Under the pieces are notes generated by a model, which was given only the letters and a program-made list of their open reading frames with translations, was not told the DNA's origin and ran no database searches. The position numbers and the translations under genes are program-made. This document shows positions 13,558-14,383 of a stretch of DNA of 14,383 bases, piece after piece (the stretch's first letter is position 1; each line of letters starts with the position of its first letter). Source of the DNA: Clostridia bacterium (GTDB lineage: Bacteria; Bacillota_A; Clostridia; Oscillospirales; CAG-272); the NCBI GenBank assembly GCA_017408625.1, contig JAFQUG010000135.1, forward strand, positions 1-14,383, given 5' to 3'.

Positions 13558-13635
13558 AGTCTTATCTCCTTTCGTAAAATTTTTCGTGTGTCATTGATCC
13601 GTACATTCACGCATGCTCCGCGAACATTGGATGCA
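13558..13635. other. Short spacer upstream of the fusion gene
   Basis: The spacer between the YmdB stop and the fusion start holds the AAAGGAG site (about 13566-13571) but no clear promoter or terminator on the minus strand, so co-transcription with the upstream gene is likely. Confidence 0.4.
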
Positions 13636-14383
13636 TTAAAACACCAGTTGCTTTGCAGAGGTAGTGCGGCCGGTCTCGGTGTCTACGCAAAACAGGGCAG
13701 CGCGTGCGCGCACGCGGCCATCCGCAACAGAGAAGCGAGCGGGCATGTGGTCGCGCAGCATGCGCAGTACCGGCTCGGTTTTCGCACCGATCACGCCGCC
13801 CTCGGGCCCTGTCATGCCAAGGTCGGTGATGTATCCCGTACCGCCCGGAAGGATCTGCAGGTCCGCCGTGGGTACGTGGGTGTGCGTGCCGAATATGACC
13901 GCTACCTTGCCGTCAAAGGCACGCGCCATGGCGATCTTTTCGCTGGTTGCCTCGGCATGCATGTCCAGCACTGCAATATCATATTGACCCTTTTGTGCGT
14001 CCAAAATACGCTCCAAGGTCAAAAAAGGATTATCCAAGGGATCCATATGCACCGTGCCCAGCAGATTGATGCAAAGCACGCGCACACCGCATACGTTTAC
14101 CACGGTGTGTCCGTAGCCGGGATTGGTCGGGGGATAGTTGGCGGGGCGAATGATGACGTCGGGGCGTGCATCCAGAAATGCGCCGGTGTCGGGTGCTGAA
14201 TAGGTGTGGTTGCCCAATGTGATCAGGTCTGCGCCCGCGTACAAAAGCTGCTCTGCATCCGTGCGGCAAAGCCCCTTGATCTCGGAGGCGTTTTCTCCGT
14301 TGACAATGCAGAGATCCACGCCAAGCGCTTGCTTTTGCTTGTTCAGGTTGGCCTTGAGGTGGTCAAGTCCTGCCTTGCCCACC
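13636..14383 (-). CDS. ymdB: YmdB-type metallophosphoesterase (partial, N-terminus off right edge)
   Basis: The 248 visible residues begin at VGKAGLDHL, which normally follows a short MxxLxIGDV opening, so only about 10 residues are missing. Metal-binding motifs of the family are present: VNGENAS (Glu30, Asn31 in the visible numbering), LGNHTY (Asn58, His59), LDMHAEATSEK (His142) and GTHTHVPTAD (His167, His169), followed by YITDLGMTGP. The first aspartate lies beyond the edge. YmdB is a cyclic nucleotide (2',3'-cAMP) phosphodiesterase that influences RNase Y activity and biofilm formation in Bacillus subtilis. In many Firmicutes the RNase Y gene is just upstream, which would be outside this window. 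One deviation is TYSAPDT in place of the usual TWD-like residues after LGNH. Confidence 0.92.
   Translation of the reverse strand, partial: VGKAGLDHLKANLNKQKQALGVDLCIVNGENASEIKGLCRTDAEQLLYAGADLITLGNHTYSAPDTGAFLDARPDVIIRPANYPPTNPGYGHTVVNVCGVRVLCINLLGTVHMDPLDNPFLTLERILDAQKGQYDIAVLDMHAEATSEKIAMARAFDGKVAVIFGTHTHVPTADLQILPGGTGYITDLGMTGPEGGVIGAKTEPVLRMLRDHMPARFSVADGRVRARAALFCVDTETGRTTSAKQLVF

Overview
The window looks like chromosome from a low-to-moderate-GC Gram-positive anaerobe of class Clostridia, probably a gut Oscillospirales/Ruminococcaceae-type genome. This is an inference from protein style, strong AGGAGG ribosome binding sites and repeat content; no rRNA or taxonomic marker is present. 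Core genes are GC-rich and densely packed, while a middle segment (about 6.3-10.6 kb) is AT-richer, patchy and full of repeats.

Left block (1-6230, all minus strand): a five-gene ABC-transporter operon of the GldA/GldF/GldG type. Order of transcription is ATPase (6230-5151), six-TM ABC-2 permease (5093-4347), two tandem GldG-like membrane-anchored subunits (4328-2790 and 2793-1141), then a DUF4340 protein (1144 to beyond the left edge). The last three genes are joined by a 4-base ATGA overlap at each of the two junctions between them. The DUF4340 protein carries an InlB/Flg_new-type repeat in front of its single TM helix, predicted to be cytoplasmic, which is unusual. The permease has an odd ribosome binding site separated from its start codon by a perfect hairpin.

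Middle block (6231-10605): an accessory zone. A REP-associated tyrosine transposase (RAYT, HUH single-strand transposase) with its own extended -10 promoter overlaps, by ATGA, a truncated GNAT acetyltransferase. That fragment faces a small XRE regulator across a shared bidirectional terminator. A 282-bp MITE-like element with about 28-bp terminal inverted repeats (7511-7792) lies directly upstream of the XRE gene and also supplies the stop codon of a four-TM membrane protein, which is in an operon with an AraC regulator driven by a near-consensus promoter. Further on are a hairpin-ended repeat (about 9453-9600), a double-hairpin REP-like unit bounded by GTAGGGG/CCCCTAC (9656-9720), a promoter/terminator cassette, an AT-rich two-TM orphan protein, and a second REP-like remnant (10528-10553). 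The RAYT coding sequence itself contains two inverted copies of a GTAGGGG-type REP sequence (22 of 23 bases matching).

Right block (10606-14383, all minus strand): a YmdB-type metallophosphoesterase (cut by the right edge), a 747-residue fusion of an HSL-family alpha/beta hydrolase with a condensation-fold (HxxxDG) acyltransferase, and a zinc-ribbon six-TM membrane protein resembling DUF6320. The last two are 3 bases apart and probably act together in an esterification or transacylation process at the membrane; substrate unknown.

The most novel-looking material is the RAYT with REP sequences built into its gene together with candidate REP substrates nearby, and the MITE-like element that has reshaped both neighbouring genes. 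I see no CRISPR array, rRNA or tRNA gene.
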